Of a stretch of 19,625 bases of DNA, positions 1 to 8,442 are shown in pieces. The DNA is taken from positions 1 through 19,625 of the forward strand of contig CAZDAW010000063.1 of NCBI GenBank assembly GCA_964503685.1, given 5' to 3'. A program made the translations under genes and the position numbers. Numbering within the stretch: position 1 is the first letter of the stretch; each line of letters starts with the position of its first letter. Below the pieces are notes generated by a model. That model searched no databases, had not been told where the DNA came from, and saw only the letters and a program-made list of their open reading frames with translations. Origin of the DNA: CAZDAW01 sp964503685 (GTDB lineage Bacteria > Chloroflexota > Anaerolineae > Anaerolineales > Anaerolineaceae).

Positions 1-2
1 GT

Positions 3-833
3 AATCAGAATGACCGGATTCTCTGGGAACATGTCAATCTTGCTCCTGTCAAACCCTCCATAAATAACCCGGAAATCAACCCGTTAGTGGAGCAAATCAT
101 CCTGCGTTGTTTAAGTAAGAATCCCAACGAGCGTTACCCGACGCCGATTGCCCTGGCGCAAGCACTGGCCAGCCTGCCTGATCATCAAAATATCCAGGGC
201 AGCCAGAAAGAAACCGGCAAGGAGAGAAGTGAAAAAAAACTGCCTGTTAAACCGTTATGGGTCTGGTTGGCTGCGGGTGTGATGATTATTACCCTGATAT
301 TTATGCTTATACGCGGCGGGAATGATGGCGGAAATCGGGAGCGCATTATTTCGGCGTCGTCAATCGTTGAAACTGCGCCAACGACTTACGTTCCTGCTGT
401 TACCCAGACACCGGCAGCCTATCTTTCCACATCTACCGCCAGTTTTGCGGGTGATTATGCCGTACATGCCTGTATGCAAATTTCATTATCGGCAGGGGGA
501 TATGCCGAGGAATGCGTCGAGGGTGTTTCAATTCTACCTGACGGCAATATGCGTATAGATTTCACATGGGCGTTTTATAGCTCCGGGGAAAACATTTACA
601 CAATCTCGCCAGTCGATAATAACCGTAATATGTATCTGGTGGATAACCTCGGCAACCGGTACGATCATATCTTATCGAGCCCTGAGACCTCTCAGGTGCG
701 TCAGGCGGCGGAAGGGGATAAACTGACGGGCTGGTTTTTATTTCCAGAGGTGTCTCATTCTGCGAATTATTTAATTTTCCACGATGACGATGTCGGCGCG
801 CAAACGCCGCCATTCGAAATCAACTGGCATTGA
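3..833 (+). CDS. Membrane-anchored Ser/Thr protein kinase, 3' part only
   Basis: The frame is open from the first bases of the window, so this is the end of a longer gene whose start and catalytic core lie upstream. The first ~60 codons match the C-lobe tail of the kinases further along the window: a WEHVNL stretch corresponds to WEQINL of the 6445 kinase, and LRCLSKNPNERY is the usual closing helix of Hanks kinases. A charged linker and one membrane helix (about 251-313, LWVWLAAGVMIITLIFMLI) follow, then a Thr/Ser/Pro-rich spacer. The tail is a ~125-residue outer domain rich in beta-strand sequence with two cysteines (HACMQ, EECVEG). It resembles the Ig-like DUF4352-type domains seen on chloroflexal kinases, but that is a weak call. 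Expected topology is kinase inside, tail outside. It is probably cotranscribed with the next kinase, 25 bases downstream. Confidence 0.85.
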   Translation, partial: NQNDRILWEHVNLAPVKPSINNPEINPLVEQIILRCLSKNPNERYPTPIALAQALASLPDHQNIQGSQKETGKERSEKKLPVKPLWVWLAAGVMIITLIFMLIRGGNDGGNRERIISASSIVETAPTTYVPAVTQTPAAYLSTSTASFAGDYAVHACMQISLSAGGYAEECVEGVSILPDGNMRIDFTWAFYSSGENIYTISPVDNNRNMYLVDNLGNRYDHILSSPETSQVRQAAEGDKLTGWFLFPEVSHSANYLIFHDDDVGAQTPPFEINWH

Positions 834-858
834 TCTTATTTTTTAAAAAGGTGAAACG

Positions 859-2748
859 ATGAATTCAACAAACCTGATTGGACAAATCCTTATTGAACAG
901 TTTCGCGTCGATGCCTTCGTCGCTTCAGGCGGTATGGGGGCAGTCTATAAGGTGTGGGATTTAAGGCGAAACGTCCCATTGGCTATGAAGATTTTGCATT
1001 CTGATCTGGCGGAAGACCCGTCAATCTTCAAGCGTTTTCAACGAGAAGCCAGAGCGCTGCAAAAACTGGCTCATCCCAATATTGTCCCTTTTTATGGGCT
1101 GTATCGGGATGACGACATCACTTTTTTATTGGAGCGTTATGTCGATGGCCCCTCTTTGCGGGATGTCTTGCGTCAACATAAGGGAAGCGCTTTACCGGTT
1201 TCGGAAGTGTTATGCTATTTGAAAGCATTATGCGCAGCACTGGGGTATGCTCACAGCAGCGGAGTGATCCATTGCGATGTTAAACCAGGCAACGTGATGC
1301 TCGACCAGGGCGGCAATATTTACCTGACCGATTTTGGAATAGCCCGTCACAGCGACAGTTCTTCGACGACGCTGGGCGCGGCTGGCTCGCCGGCTTATAT
1401 GGCCCCGGAACAAATCCGCGGTGAACCGGTGACGCCTGCGACCGATGTGTATGCCCTGGGGATTATGCTCTTCGAGATGTTAACCGGCAGGCGCCCTTTT
1501 AGAGGCGACGAGAGTGGAAGCATTTCATCTGAGAGTCGCCAGGGTGGAACGACCCAATCGGAACGCATTCGCATGGCGCAATTAACCCAGGAACCGCCGG
1601 ATATCCTTTTGCTCAATCCTTCAGTCCCTGCGGCGCTTGTTAAAGTCGTTCAACGATGTCTGGCGAAAGATCCGGCAAAGCGCTATCAAAGCGCGCATGA
1701 TTTGCTGGAAGCTGCCTGCCAGGCGGCTGGTATAGCAACTACCAGCATCCCCGACCGAGTTGCTCTCAATCAGACGCAAATTCCTCACGCCATGCCAACG
1801 GTATCGGCTGCCACTCAACAGCGCAGACAGGTATCTGGGAATAGCCCGGTCAAACGTTCAAATGTTGGGAAGCTCGTTGCAGGTGGGATTGTTGTGGTGG
1901 CTTTATTGTGTATCGGTGTTGCTTCGTTGACTAAAACCCTGGCCGGAAATCAATCTGGCCGGGAAATCTCCCTGATGAACTCGAATACGTCGGCTTCAAT
2001 TGCAACTGAATCGATTGAACCGACCGAAGCGCCGTATGCCTATCCGACTCCGGAACCTTCTCCAACGCCAGAACCCACCCGGGCGCCCGGCGATACTCGA
2101 ACCAACCCGGCAGATGGGGCGGTTGAAGTTTATATTCCGGCTGGCGAGTTCTTGTACGGGAAAAATCTGGTCACCAAGAACACGGATGCCTTCTGGATTT
2201 ACCAGACCGAAGTGACAAACGGTATGTACGCGCAATGCGTGTATGCTGGCGTATGCCCCAGACCGAAAAGTGTTCAATCCTATACCCAAAAGCATTATTT
2301 TGATAATTCTGCCTTTGATAACTACCCGGTTATTTTTATTTCAGCCGAGGATGCAACAGCTTATTGTAAATGGGCGGGCGACCGGAGATTGCCCAATGAG
2401 GTTGAATGGGAAAAAGCTGCCCGCGGCCTGAACGGTTATCTCTATCCCTGGGGCGATACCGAGCCTAATTGTCAGCAGGCAAATTACGGCGGCGGCGGTT
2501 GCGAAGGCGATACCCAATCGGTTGGAGAGGCCAGCGTCGGCGATAGTCCTTTCGGCGTTAAGGATATGGCCGGAAACGTCTGGGAATTCGCAACCTGCGT
2601 CACGACCAGTTGTACCAAATACCAGACTGTCATCCGCGGCGGCTCGTGGCAGACCAAGTTCTACGAGGCGCGTACCTGGGTTTCTTATAATGTCCATCCC
2701 CAGAAAAAGGAAAAGGATCAGGGTTTTCGCTGTGCAGTTTCTGATTGA
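859..2748 (+). CDS. Transmembrane Ser/Thr kinase with outer FGE-like (SUMF1) domain
   Basis: A 629-residue receptor-like kinase. Residues ~11-285 form a Hanks kinase domain: a glycine loop ASGGMGAVYKV (first glycine replaced by Ala), VAIK-type lysine in LAMKIL, catalytic loop HCDVKPGNV (H138-C139-D140), DFG, and SPAYMAPEQ. The HRD arginine is Cys, making it a non-RD kinase. One membrane helix spans ~339-359. A Pro/Thr linker leads to an FGE-sulfatase-fold domain (~419-629) with IPAGEF, EVTNGMYAQCV, RLPNEVEWEKAARG, MAGNVWEF and RGGSW. The cysteine expected just after GGSW in true formylglycine-generating enzymes is absent (RGGSWQTKFYEAR), so sensing or ligand binding is likelier than catalysis. 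The pair MYAQC/AGVC probably forms a disulfide. A ribosome site AAAAGGTG precedes the ATG by a few bases. Its closest relative in the window is the kinase at 3383. Confidence 0.95.
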   Translation: MNSTNLIGQILIEQFRVDAFVASGGMGAVYKVWDLRRNVPLAMKILHSDLAEDPSIFKRFQREARALQKLAHPNIVPFYGLYRDDDITFLLERYVDGPSLRDVLRQHKGSALPVSEVLCYLKALCAALGYAHSSGVIHCDVKPGNVMLDQGGNIYLTDFGIARHSDSSSTTLGAAGSPAYMAPEQIRGEPVTPATDVYALGIMLFEMLTGRRPFRGDESGSISSESRQGGTTQSERIRMAQLTQEPPDILLLNPSVPAALVKVVQRCLAKDPAKRYQSAHDLLEAACQAAGIATTSIPDRVALNQTQIPHAMPTVSAATQQRRQVSGNSPVKRSNVGKLVAGGIVVVALLCIGVASLTKTLAGNQSGREISLMNSNTSASIATESIEPTEAPYAYPTPEPSPTPEPTRAPGDTRTNPADGAVEVYIPAGEFLYGKNLVTKNTDAFWIYQTEVTNGMYAQCVYAGVCPRPKSVQSYTQKHYFDNSAFDNYPVIFISAEDATAYCKWAGDRRLPNEVEWEKAARGLNGYLYPWGDTEPNCQQANYGGGGCEGDTQSVGEASVGDSPFGVKDMAGNVWEFATCVTTSCTKYQTVIRGGSWQTKFYEARTWVSYNVHPQKKEKDQGFRCAVSD

Positions 2749-2822
2749 TGTTATCGGAAGGCGGCAGATGCCCTGGATGAAATATCAGACTTAAAACTTA
2801 AGATTAACGAGAACTGGAGATT

Positions 2823-3329
2823 ATGGCTGACTTAACCGGACAAATCATCAATCGACGCTACAAAGTTGAGGCATTTCTGGGGCGCGGGGGGATGGCCGAA
2901 GTCTATAAAGTTTGGGACGAGCAGCGCGCCACGCATCTGGCGCTCAAGCTGTTGCACGCTGATTTGTCACGTGATCGGTTTTTTCTGCGCCGTTTTCAAC
3001 GTGAGGCAAGCAACCTGATGAAATTGCAGCATCCAAACATCGTGCGCTTCTATGGGTTAGAGCAAGATGATCTGCTCAGCAATAGCCTCTATGGCGTTCA
3101 GGATATGGCCGGTAGTGTGTTTGAATGGACTAGCTCGTTATATAAACCTTACCCTTATGATTCAAATGATGGGCGCGAGGATCCATCTGTTAATGGCGAT
3201 CGAGTCCAGCGTGGGGGTGATGCACAGTATTTATGGAAAAATATTCGTTCTGCTTATCGCATTGGCCGATTGCCCAGTGGTTGGGATTATAACCTGGGTT
3301 TTCGTTGCGTATTTAGGGAATCGCCCTAA
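2823..3329 (+). pseudogene. Kinase N-lobe fused in frame to an FGE-domain tail (internal deletion remnant)
   Basis: The 168-residue frame starts like a full kinase: GRGGMAEVYKVWDE, LALKLLH, LQHPNIVRFYGLE and QDDLL up to residue 85. At about base 3078 it jumps directly to the end of an FGE-like domain: YGVQDMAGSVFEWTS, then an RGG motif and GFRCVF. Compared with the 653-residue kinase at 6445, roughly 480 residues are missing. These include the catalytic loop, DFG, APE, the membrane helix and most of the FGE fold. The frame was kept across the join. The start has a usable GGAG site, so a protein could be made, but it cannot be a kinase and has no membrane anchor. The simplest reading is a former kinase-FGE gene that lost its middle. 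A retained small N-lobe protein that binds partner kinases is possible but unsupported. Confidence 0.85.
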
Positions 3330-3382
3330 GAATCATTACTATTAGCAACGAGTGATTATTATTTGTTTATTAAAGAGGTTTT

Positions 3383-4900
3383 ATGTCATCAAATTTGATC
3401 GGAAAGACGCTGCTCAACCAGTTCAAAGTGGAAGCCTTCGTCGCTTCGGGCGGGATGGGTGCGGTCTATCGGGTGCGCGATCTGAAGCGCAACGTACCCC
3501 TGGCAATGAAAGTGCTTCACGCCGATTTGGCCGACGACCCTTCGATTTTCAAACGCTTCCAGCGCGAGGCGCGCGCCTTACAGAAGCTGGCTCATCCCAA
3601 TATTGTCCCTTTTTACGGCCTCTACGAAGCGCAGGATTTCTATTTTTTGGTCGAGCGTTACGTCGATGGCCCTTCGCTCAAGCAGGCGCTGCGCCGGCAG
3701 AAGGGTAAGCCGCTGCCTATCGGAGAAACCCTGACCTATTTGAAAGCCCTGTGCGCTGCCCTGGGTTACGCCCACACGAACGGCGTCATCCATTGCGATG
3801 TAAAGCCGGGCAACGTGATGATCGACCGCAATGGGTCGATTTACCTGACCGATTTTGGCATCGCCCGGCATGCCGAGAGCACCGAAACGACGCTGGGGGC
3901 GGTTGGTTCGCCGGCATACATGGCGCCGGAGCAGGTACGCGGCGAGGCAGTCACCCCGGCAACCGATGTTTATGCTATCGGCGTCATTCTCTTTGAAATG
4001 CTCACCGGCCGGCGGCCTTTCCGCTCTGATGAAAGCTCGCCTTCGTCATCCGATAGCAAGAACACCACTGGCAGCGAGCGGATTCGCATGGCGCAGATCT
4101 CACAGCCCGCTCCTGACCCGCGTACCTTCGAGCCGGGACTCTCCGGCGCACTGGCCCAGGTGGTGTTGAAATGCCTGGAAAAAGATCCTCGCAAACGTTT
4201 TCAAAGTACGATTGCTGTGTTGGATGCAGTTTGTCAGGCAACCGGAGTGAATGAGAGCAGCATTTCAGATACTATCCACATAACCGTAGATGAAGAAGAT
4301 GGTGAGTTGTCTTCTTCCGATAGTTCGGTTCCGAAAAAATCCATCAACTACTGGCTGATTGCCGGGGCAGCGGTGGCCGTTATCATCTTTTTCATTTTCA
4401 TTAATTCCGCAGGCAAAGGGGGATCGGATAGGTTTGAAAGTACTTTGCCCGGATATCAGAGTAGTGAGACCGTGGAAGTGGATACATCGGCAAATATTCA
4501 ATCTGAGAAGGGGGATGGCAGCGAATCAGCTTCAATCGAAGAGGAGCCGGTGCAGCATTTGCCTGCACCGGCTGAAGAATTTGAACCGACCGAAGAACCC
4601 GAACCAACCGATACGACCGAGAAACGCTATTGCTCCGGGGCAAAACCGTCGCGAGTGAGCGTGGGAAATCGGGCCGTGGTTTGCACCCGCGAGGATCACC
4701 TGATCCTCCGCCAGGAGCCTAATAAAAGTGGTACGGAAATTATCCGGATTGTAACGGGAAGTCTTATCACAATCCTAAATGGGCCTGAATGCGGCAACGG
4801 ATTTACCTGGTGGTACATCGAAAGCGAAGACGGCGATCGCGGCTGGGTGCGCGAGGGCAGCGACGAAGTCGATCCGTATTTTATTTGCCCTGTTCATTGA
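3383..4900 (+). CDS. Transmembrane Ser/Thr kinase with outer SH3b-like domain
   Basis: A 505-residue kinase. The kinase domain (~11-285) is very close to that of the 859 gene, including the stretch from FKRFQREAR through NIVPFYGLY. It has ASGGMGAVYRV, LAMKVLH, HCDVKPGNV (H137-C138-D139, non-RD), DFGIARH and SPAYMAPEQ. An acidic, serine-rich linker leads to one membrane helix at ~322-342 (WLIAGAAVAVIIFFIFI). A long Glu/Pro/Thr-rich spacer (EPTEEPEPTD) follows. The last ~90 residues (415-505) form a bacterial SH3-like fold: VVCTREDHLILRQEPN, an EIIRIVTGS turn, WWYIESEDGDRGWV. SH3b domains commonly bind cell-wall peptides or glycans. Four cysteines in the outer part could form two disulfides. 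The ribosome site is AAGAGG. It differs from the neighbouring kinases mainly in the outer module, as expected if sensors were swapped on a shared kinase chassis. Confidence 0.94.
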   Translation: MSSNLIGKTLLNQFKVEAFVASGGMGAVYRVRDLKRNVPLAMKVLHADLADDPSIFKRFQREARALQKLAHPNIVPFYGLYEAQDFYFLVERYVDGPSLKQALRRQKGKPLPIGETLTYLKALCAALGYAHTNGVIHCDVKPGNVMIDRNGSIYLTDFGIARHAESTETTLGAVGSPAYMAPEQVRGEAVTPATDVYAIGVILFEMLTGRRPFRSDESSPSSSDSKNTTGSERIRMAQISQPAPDPRTFEPGLSGALAQVVLKCLEKDPRKRFQSTIAVLDAVCQATGVNESSISDTIHITVDEEDGELSSSDSSVPKKSINYWLIAGAAVAVIIFFIFINSAGKGGSDRFESTLPGYQSSETVEVDTSANIQSEKGDGSESASIEEEPVQHLPAPAEEFEPTEEPEPTDTTEKRYCSGAKPSRVSVGNRAVVCTREDHLILRQEPNKSGTEIIRIVTGSLITILNGPECGNGFTWWYIESEDGDRGWVREGSDEVDPYFICPVH

Positions 4901-4941
4901 TATTAGCAATGTGATTAAAACAACCCTATCAGGAGGATATT

Positions 4942-6432
4942 ATGACACGCCGTAAAAGTTTGTTGATACTGATCGTTTTGCTCTTGTCCCTTTTTTCTGT
5001 CGCTTTTTCCTCGCTGCCAGCTACGGGCAACGAAACCGCAACCCTGCTCTTGTTCGATACTTCAGGGAGCATGGACGAAACTGATGCCAGCGGTATGACT
5101 AAAATGGCGGCAGCCATTGCCGCCGGTCGCCAGATCGTGAACATGATTGAAGCTGAGAACCGTTCGTCGTCTGGGGGAGCTGCTTCGATAGGCGTCGCCC
5201 ATTTCAGTAATACGGTCGATATTGATCAGGCTCTGACAGAAGAGACCGGCAGCGCGGCTGCTGCGCTGGACAATTTGTATTCTGGGGGCGGCACCCGGAT
5301 GCCGGACGGGATGAAACTGGCGATTGAGCATCTTTCTTCCCAGAGCGGGGGTAAAAAACCTATCCTGGTGATGCTCAGCGATGGACTACCGACCATCGGC
5401 TTGGGTATGGACAATAATGTGTCGTACGAGCAGTTGACGGCCCAGGTGCTCGCTCAGGCTGACGAGGCCGGGCGATTGGGAATTTGTATCTATACCATCG
5501 GCCTTGGCGATCCGGGAACGACCACAGATAATGGGAATCCATCGATCGATGAAGAATTACTGCGCGAAATTCCCCGAAGAGCCGGCTGCGGCGAGTATTA
5601 TAACGCCCAGACTGCAATTCAACTGGCGAACATCTACGTCGATTTGCGCCACGCTTCGATAGGGAAAATTATGCTGAAACAGGACGGGCAAATCAACCAG
5701 GGAGCGCTGATCAACGTGGGCAGGGTATCATTCTCAGCGAACCAGGAACAGGTCTTATGCACACTCAATTGGCCAGGCAGCAAGCTGGAATTGGTGATGA
5801 ATGACCCAGCCGGCAATCAGGTGACCACCAACTACAACGGCGCATCCATTTCATCATCTTCCACGCTGGAGACGATTGTCCTCGTAAATCCCAATCCGGG
5901 CGATTGGCAGGTATCGGTTGCCGGAATCGATGTGCCGGAAGGAACAACCTATTATCATGTGGTCTGTTCGGGCAGAGAAGCGCCGGCTACCGCAGTACCG
6001 CCGGCAACGCCAACTCCAGGCAATCCTGGCGGTGGGGGTGGGCTGCCGCTCATCTTTATCATCATCATTGTCGCAGTTGCCGGAATTGCCTTTTACATCA
6101 TGCGTTCGGGCAAATCGGGTAAAGGATTGGGCAGTTCAGGTCAAACCGGGGCGGTTTTAGCCGGGGCAGGCGGAATGTATAACGGGCAGCAATTCCCCGT
6201 TAAAGCCAGTTTCACCATTGGGCGCGGCTCAAATTGCGATCTGCGGATCAATAGTGCAACGGTATCGCGTATGCACGCCCGGATCAATTTTGCATCGGGC
6301 GCCTGGCGCATCTACGACCTGGGCAGCAAGGCGGGCACCCTGGTCAACGGTCAGGCCGTACAGGTTGCTCACCTTCATTCAGGGGACCGGATTGGGATCG
6401 GTGAGACGAATTGGATTTTTCTTGAAAAGTAA
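4942..6432 (+). CDS. Membrane protein: outer VWA domain, one helix, cytosolic FHA domain
   Basis: A 496-residue protein with the strongest ribosome site in the array (AGGAGG). A signal peptide (RRKSLLILIVLLLSLFSVAF) exports a von Willebrand A domain with a complete metal site: DTSGS at residues 39-43, a GGGTRMPDG threonine, and MLSDGLPT. A beta-rich region and a Pro/Gly linker lead to a membrane helix (~370-390, IFIIIIVAVAGIAFYI). The C-terminus (~413-496) is an FHA domain with the phosphothreonine-binding set R428 (IGRGS), S442 (VSRMHA) and N469 (GTLVNGQ). Topology is therefore VWA outside and FHA inside, with the FHA on the same side as the kinase domains encoded on either side. FHA domains bind phosphothreonine peptides, so it may dock to or be recruited by phosphorylated neighbouring kinases. 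The 12-base gap to the next kinase suggests one transcript. Confidence 0.93.
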   Translation: MTRRKSLLILIVLLLSLFSVAFSSLPATGNETATLLLFDTSGSMDETDASGMTKMAAAIAAGRQIVNMIEAENRSSSGGAASIGVAHFSNTVDIDQALTEETGSAAAALDNLYSGGGTRMPDGMKLAIEHLSSQSGGKKPILVMLSDGLPTIGLGMDNNVSYEQLTAQVLAQADEAGRLGICIYTIGLGDPGTTTDNGNPSIDEELLREIPRRAGCGEYYNAQTAIQLANIYVDLRHASIGKIMLKQDGQINQGALINVGRVSFSANQEQVLCTLNWPGSKLELVMNDPAGNQVTTNYNGASISSSSTLETIVLVNPNPGDWQVSVAGIDVPEGTTYYHVVCSGREAPATAVPPATPTPGNPGGGGGLPLIFIIIIVAVAGIAFYIMRSGKSGKGLGSSGQTGAVLAGAGGMYNGQQFPVKASFTIGRGSNCDLRINSATVSRMHARINFASGAWRIYDLGSKAGTLVNGQAVQVAHLHSGDRIGIGETNWIFLEK

Positions 6433-6444
6433 AGGAATCGAATC

Positions 6445-8406
6445 ATGGAACTGAAACAAGGTCAAATCATTGCGAAACGTTACCGGGTTGTTGAGCGGCT
6501 TGGGCGGGGCGGGATGGCCGAGGTTTTCAAGGTATGGGATGAAAACCGGGCCGCCTTTTTGGCGCTCAAATTATTGCACACCGACCTGGCTCAAGACCGG
6601 GTTTTCGTGCGCCGGTTCCGGCGCGAAGCCGAAAACCTGACCCGCTTGCAGCACCCTAACATCATTCGCTTCTATGGTATTGAGGATGACGATCTCCTGA
6701 CTTTTATCCTGATGGATTTTGTGGAAGGATCGAATTTACGCGAGGAACTTTACCGGCTGAACGGAAAGCCGATGGCTGCAGCGCGGATCATGGAAGTGAT
6801 GAGTCCGGTATGCAGCGCCCTGCATTATGCACATAAAATGGGACTGGTGCATTGTGATATCAAACCGGCCAACATTATGATTCACAGCAACGGTACAGTG
6901 CTGGTGGCCGATTTTGGGATTTCGCGGCATGCCGAAGGCTCGACAACGGTAACGATGGTGGGGGCAGGGACGCCGGCCTACATGGCGCCTGAACAGGTGA
7001 AAGGGTTAGACCCCGTCCCGCAGACCGACATTTACGCCCTGGGAGTGGTGTTATATGAGATGCTGACCGGCGGCGAGCGCCCGTTCACCGGAGAGCAGGC
7101 GACGATCACGGGATCGACTGGTGAGAAGGTGCGTTGGGAGCAGATCAATCTCACGCCGGCGTCGCCGCGGCGCTTTAATTCGGAGATCAGCGAGAGGCTG
7201 GAAACAGTGGTGATGAAATGCCTGGAGAAGGAGCCGGGGAGGCGTTACGCCAGCACGTTGGACCTGCTGCATGCGCTGGAAGATGCGCTTGGTAAAGTGG
7301 TTGTTGCTGCGCCGGCGCAGCCTGTTAGCGTACCGGCTGCTGCTCCGGCGAGCGAAGAATTGCGCTGCCCCAAGTGCGGTGAACCGGTTCAGCCGGATTG
7401 GAAAGGCTGCCCGCATTGCTCGATGGATTTGACGGGCAAAAAGGAAAGCACGACGAAAGAACTTGCCGGTGACCGGAAAGCCTGGTTTCGCAAATGGGGC
7501 TGGGCAGTGATTGCCGGCGGCGGGTTGGTGGTGATTTTAACCTTGATGATGATTTTAACAAAGGGTGGGGGGAGGCCGCTTGCGGCTATACTGGCAAGCC
7601 CAACGCCCACATTGACCTCAACCCCTACCATGACGCCGACGCCTGTCTATACCGCCACGCCGTCGATTAAAGCAGGAACAGCTCGTGTTGCCGATAAAGA
7701 CGGGATGGTGCAGGTGTATGTACCGGCGGGAGAGTTTGAGATGGGTGCAGAGGATATGGGTGCTTCTGAAAGGCCAGTGCATACCGTGTACCTGGATGCC
7801 TATTGGATTGATAAAACCGAAGTGACTAACGAACAATATGCCAAATGTGTCAAAGCCGGTGCATGTCAGGAGCCAGAACGTGATGCGATAAATTATCCAG
7901 AAAACTATTACGGCAATGTAAAGTTTTCCAATTACCCGGTCGTTTGGATCAATTGGGCGCAGGCAAAAACCTATTGTGAATGGGCTGGACGGCGATTGCC
8001 GACAGAGGCAGAATGGGAAAAGGCAGCCCGGGGTACGGACGGGCGAAACTACCCATGGGGAGAAGGGATCGATTGCAGCCTGGCTTATTACGATGACTGC
8101 GTTGTTGAACGAATGCCTACAGAAGTGAAAAACTATCCGGAGGGCGCCAGCCCTTATGGCGTTCTGGATATGGCTGGAAATGTTGAAGAACTGGTAGCTG
8201 ATTGGTATCAAGAAGATTATTATAGCGAGTCGCCAAAAGAGAATCCACAAGGCCCGACTTATGGGGAATACCATGTGGTACGCGGCGGTAGTTGGGAACT
8301 GCCATATCTTTTCGCTAGATCAAATGTTCGATTTTATTCAAGCGTTGATACAATTACTCCAGCAATGGGTTTCCGATGTGTACTGGAAGGAAATTCTTTG
8401 CCGTAA
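6445..8406 (+). CDS. Transmembrane Ser/Thr kinase with juxtamembrane zinc ribbon and outer FGE-like domain
   Basis: A 653-residue kinase of the second sequence type in the array. It has GRGGMAEVFKVWDE, LALKLLH, HCDIKPANIM (H136-C137-D138, non-RD), DFGISRH and TPAYMAPEQ. After the kinase domain comes a zinc ribbon, CPKC then CPHC (C308, C311, C322, C325), on the cytosolic side. A membrane helix (~351-371) and a TPTPTLTSTPTMTPTP spacer follow. The outer domain (419-650) is FGE/SUMF1-like: VPAGEFEMGAE, KTEVTNEQYAKC, RLPTEAEWEKAARG, YPWGEG, MAGNVEEL, VVRGGSWEL. The catalytic cysteine after GGSW is missing, so enzyme activity is unlikely. The C pair in YAKC/AGAC matches that of the 859 kinase. The ribosome site is AAGGAA. 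It is the best template for both decayed copies (2823 and 8443). Confidence 0.95.
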   Translation: MELKQGQIIAKRYRVVERLGRGGMAEVFKVWDENRAAFLALKLLHTDLAQDRVFVRRFRREAENLTRLQHPNIIRFYGIEDDDLLTFILMDFVEGSNLREELYRLNGKPMAAARIMEVMSPVCSALHYAHKMGLVHCDIKPANIMIHSNGTVLVADFGISRHAEGSTTVTMVGAGTPAYMAPEQVKGLDPVPQTDIYALGVVLYEMLTGGERPFTGEQATITGSTGEKVRWEQINLTPASPRRFNSEISERLETVVMKCLEKEPGRRYASTLDLLHALEDALGKVVVAAPAQPVSVPAAAPASEELRCPKCGEPVQPDWKGCPHCSMDLTGKKESTTKELAGDRKAWFRKWGWAVIAGGGLVVILTLMMILTKGGGRPLAAILASPTPTLTSTPTMTPTPVYTATPSIKAGTARVADKDGMVQVYVPAGEFEMGAEDMGASERPVHTVYLDAYWIDKTEVTNEQYAKCVKAGACQEPERDAINYPENYYGNVKFSNYPVVWINWAQAKTYCEWAGRRLPTEAEWEKAARGTDGRNYPWGEGIDCSLAYYDDCVVERMPTEVKNYPEGASPYGVLDMAGNVEELVADWYQEDYYSESPKENPQGPTYGEYHVVRGGSWELPYLFARSNVRFYSSVDTITPAMGFRCVLEGNSLP

Positions 8407-8442
8407 ATCTTTTGTATATGCAGAATTAGGTATGAGTTAACT

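Noticed and set aside
859..2748. An active formylglycine-generating enzyme fused to a kinase
   Set aside because: The cysteine required after the GGSW motif is absent, as it is in the 6445 gene.
7618..8274. A 218-codon open frame on the - strand
   Set aside because: It lies wholly inside the FGE-encoding part of the 6445 kinase gene. Its translation is basic and low in recognisable motifs, as expected for an antisense shadow of a coding region.
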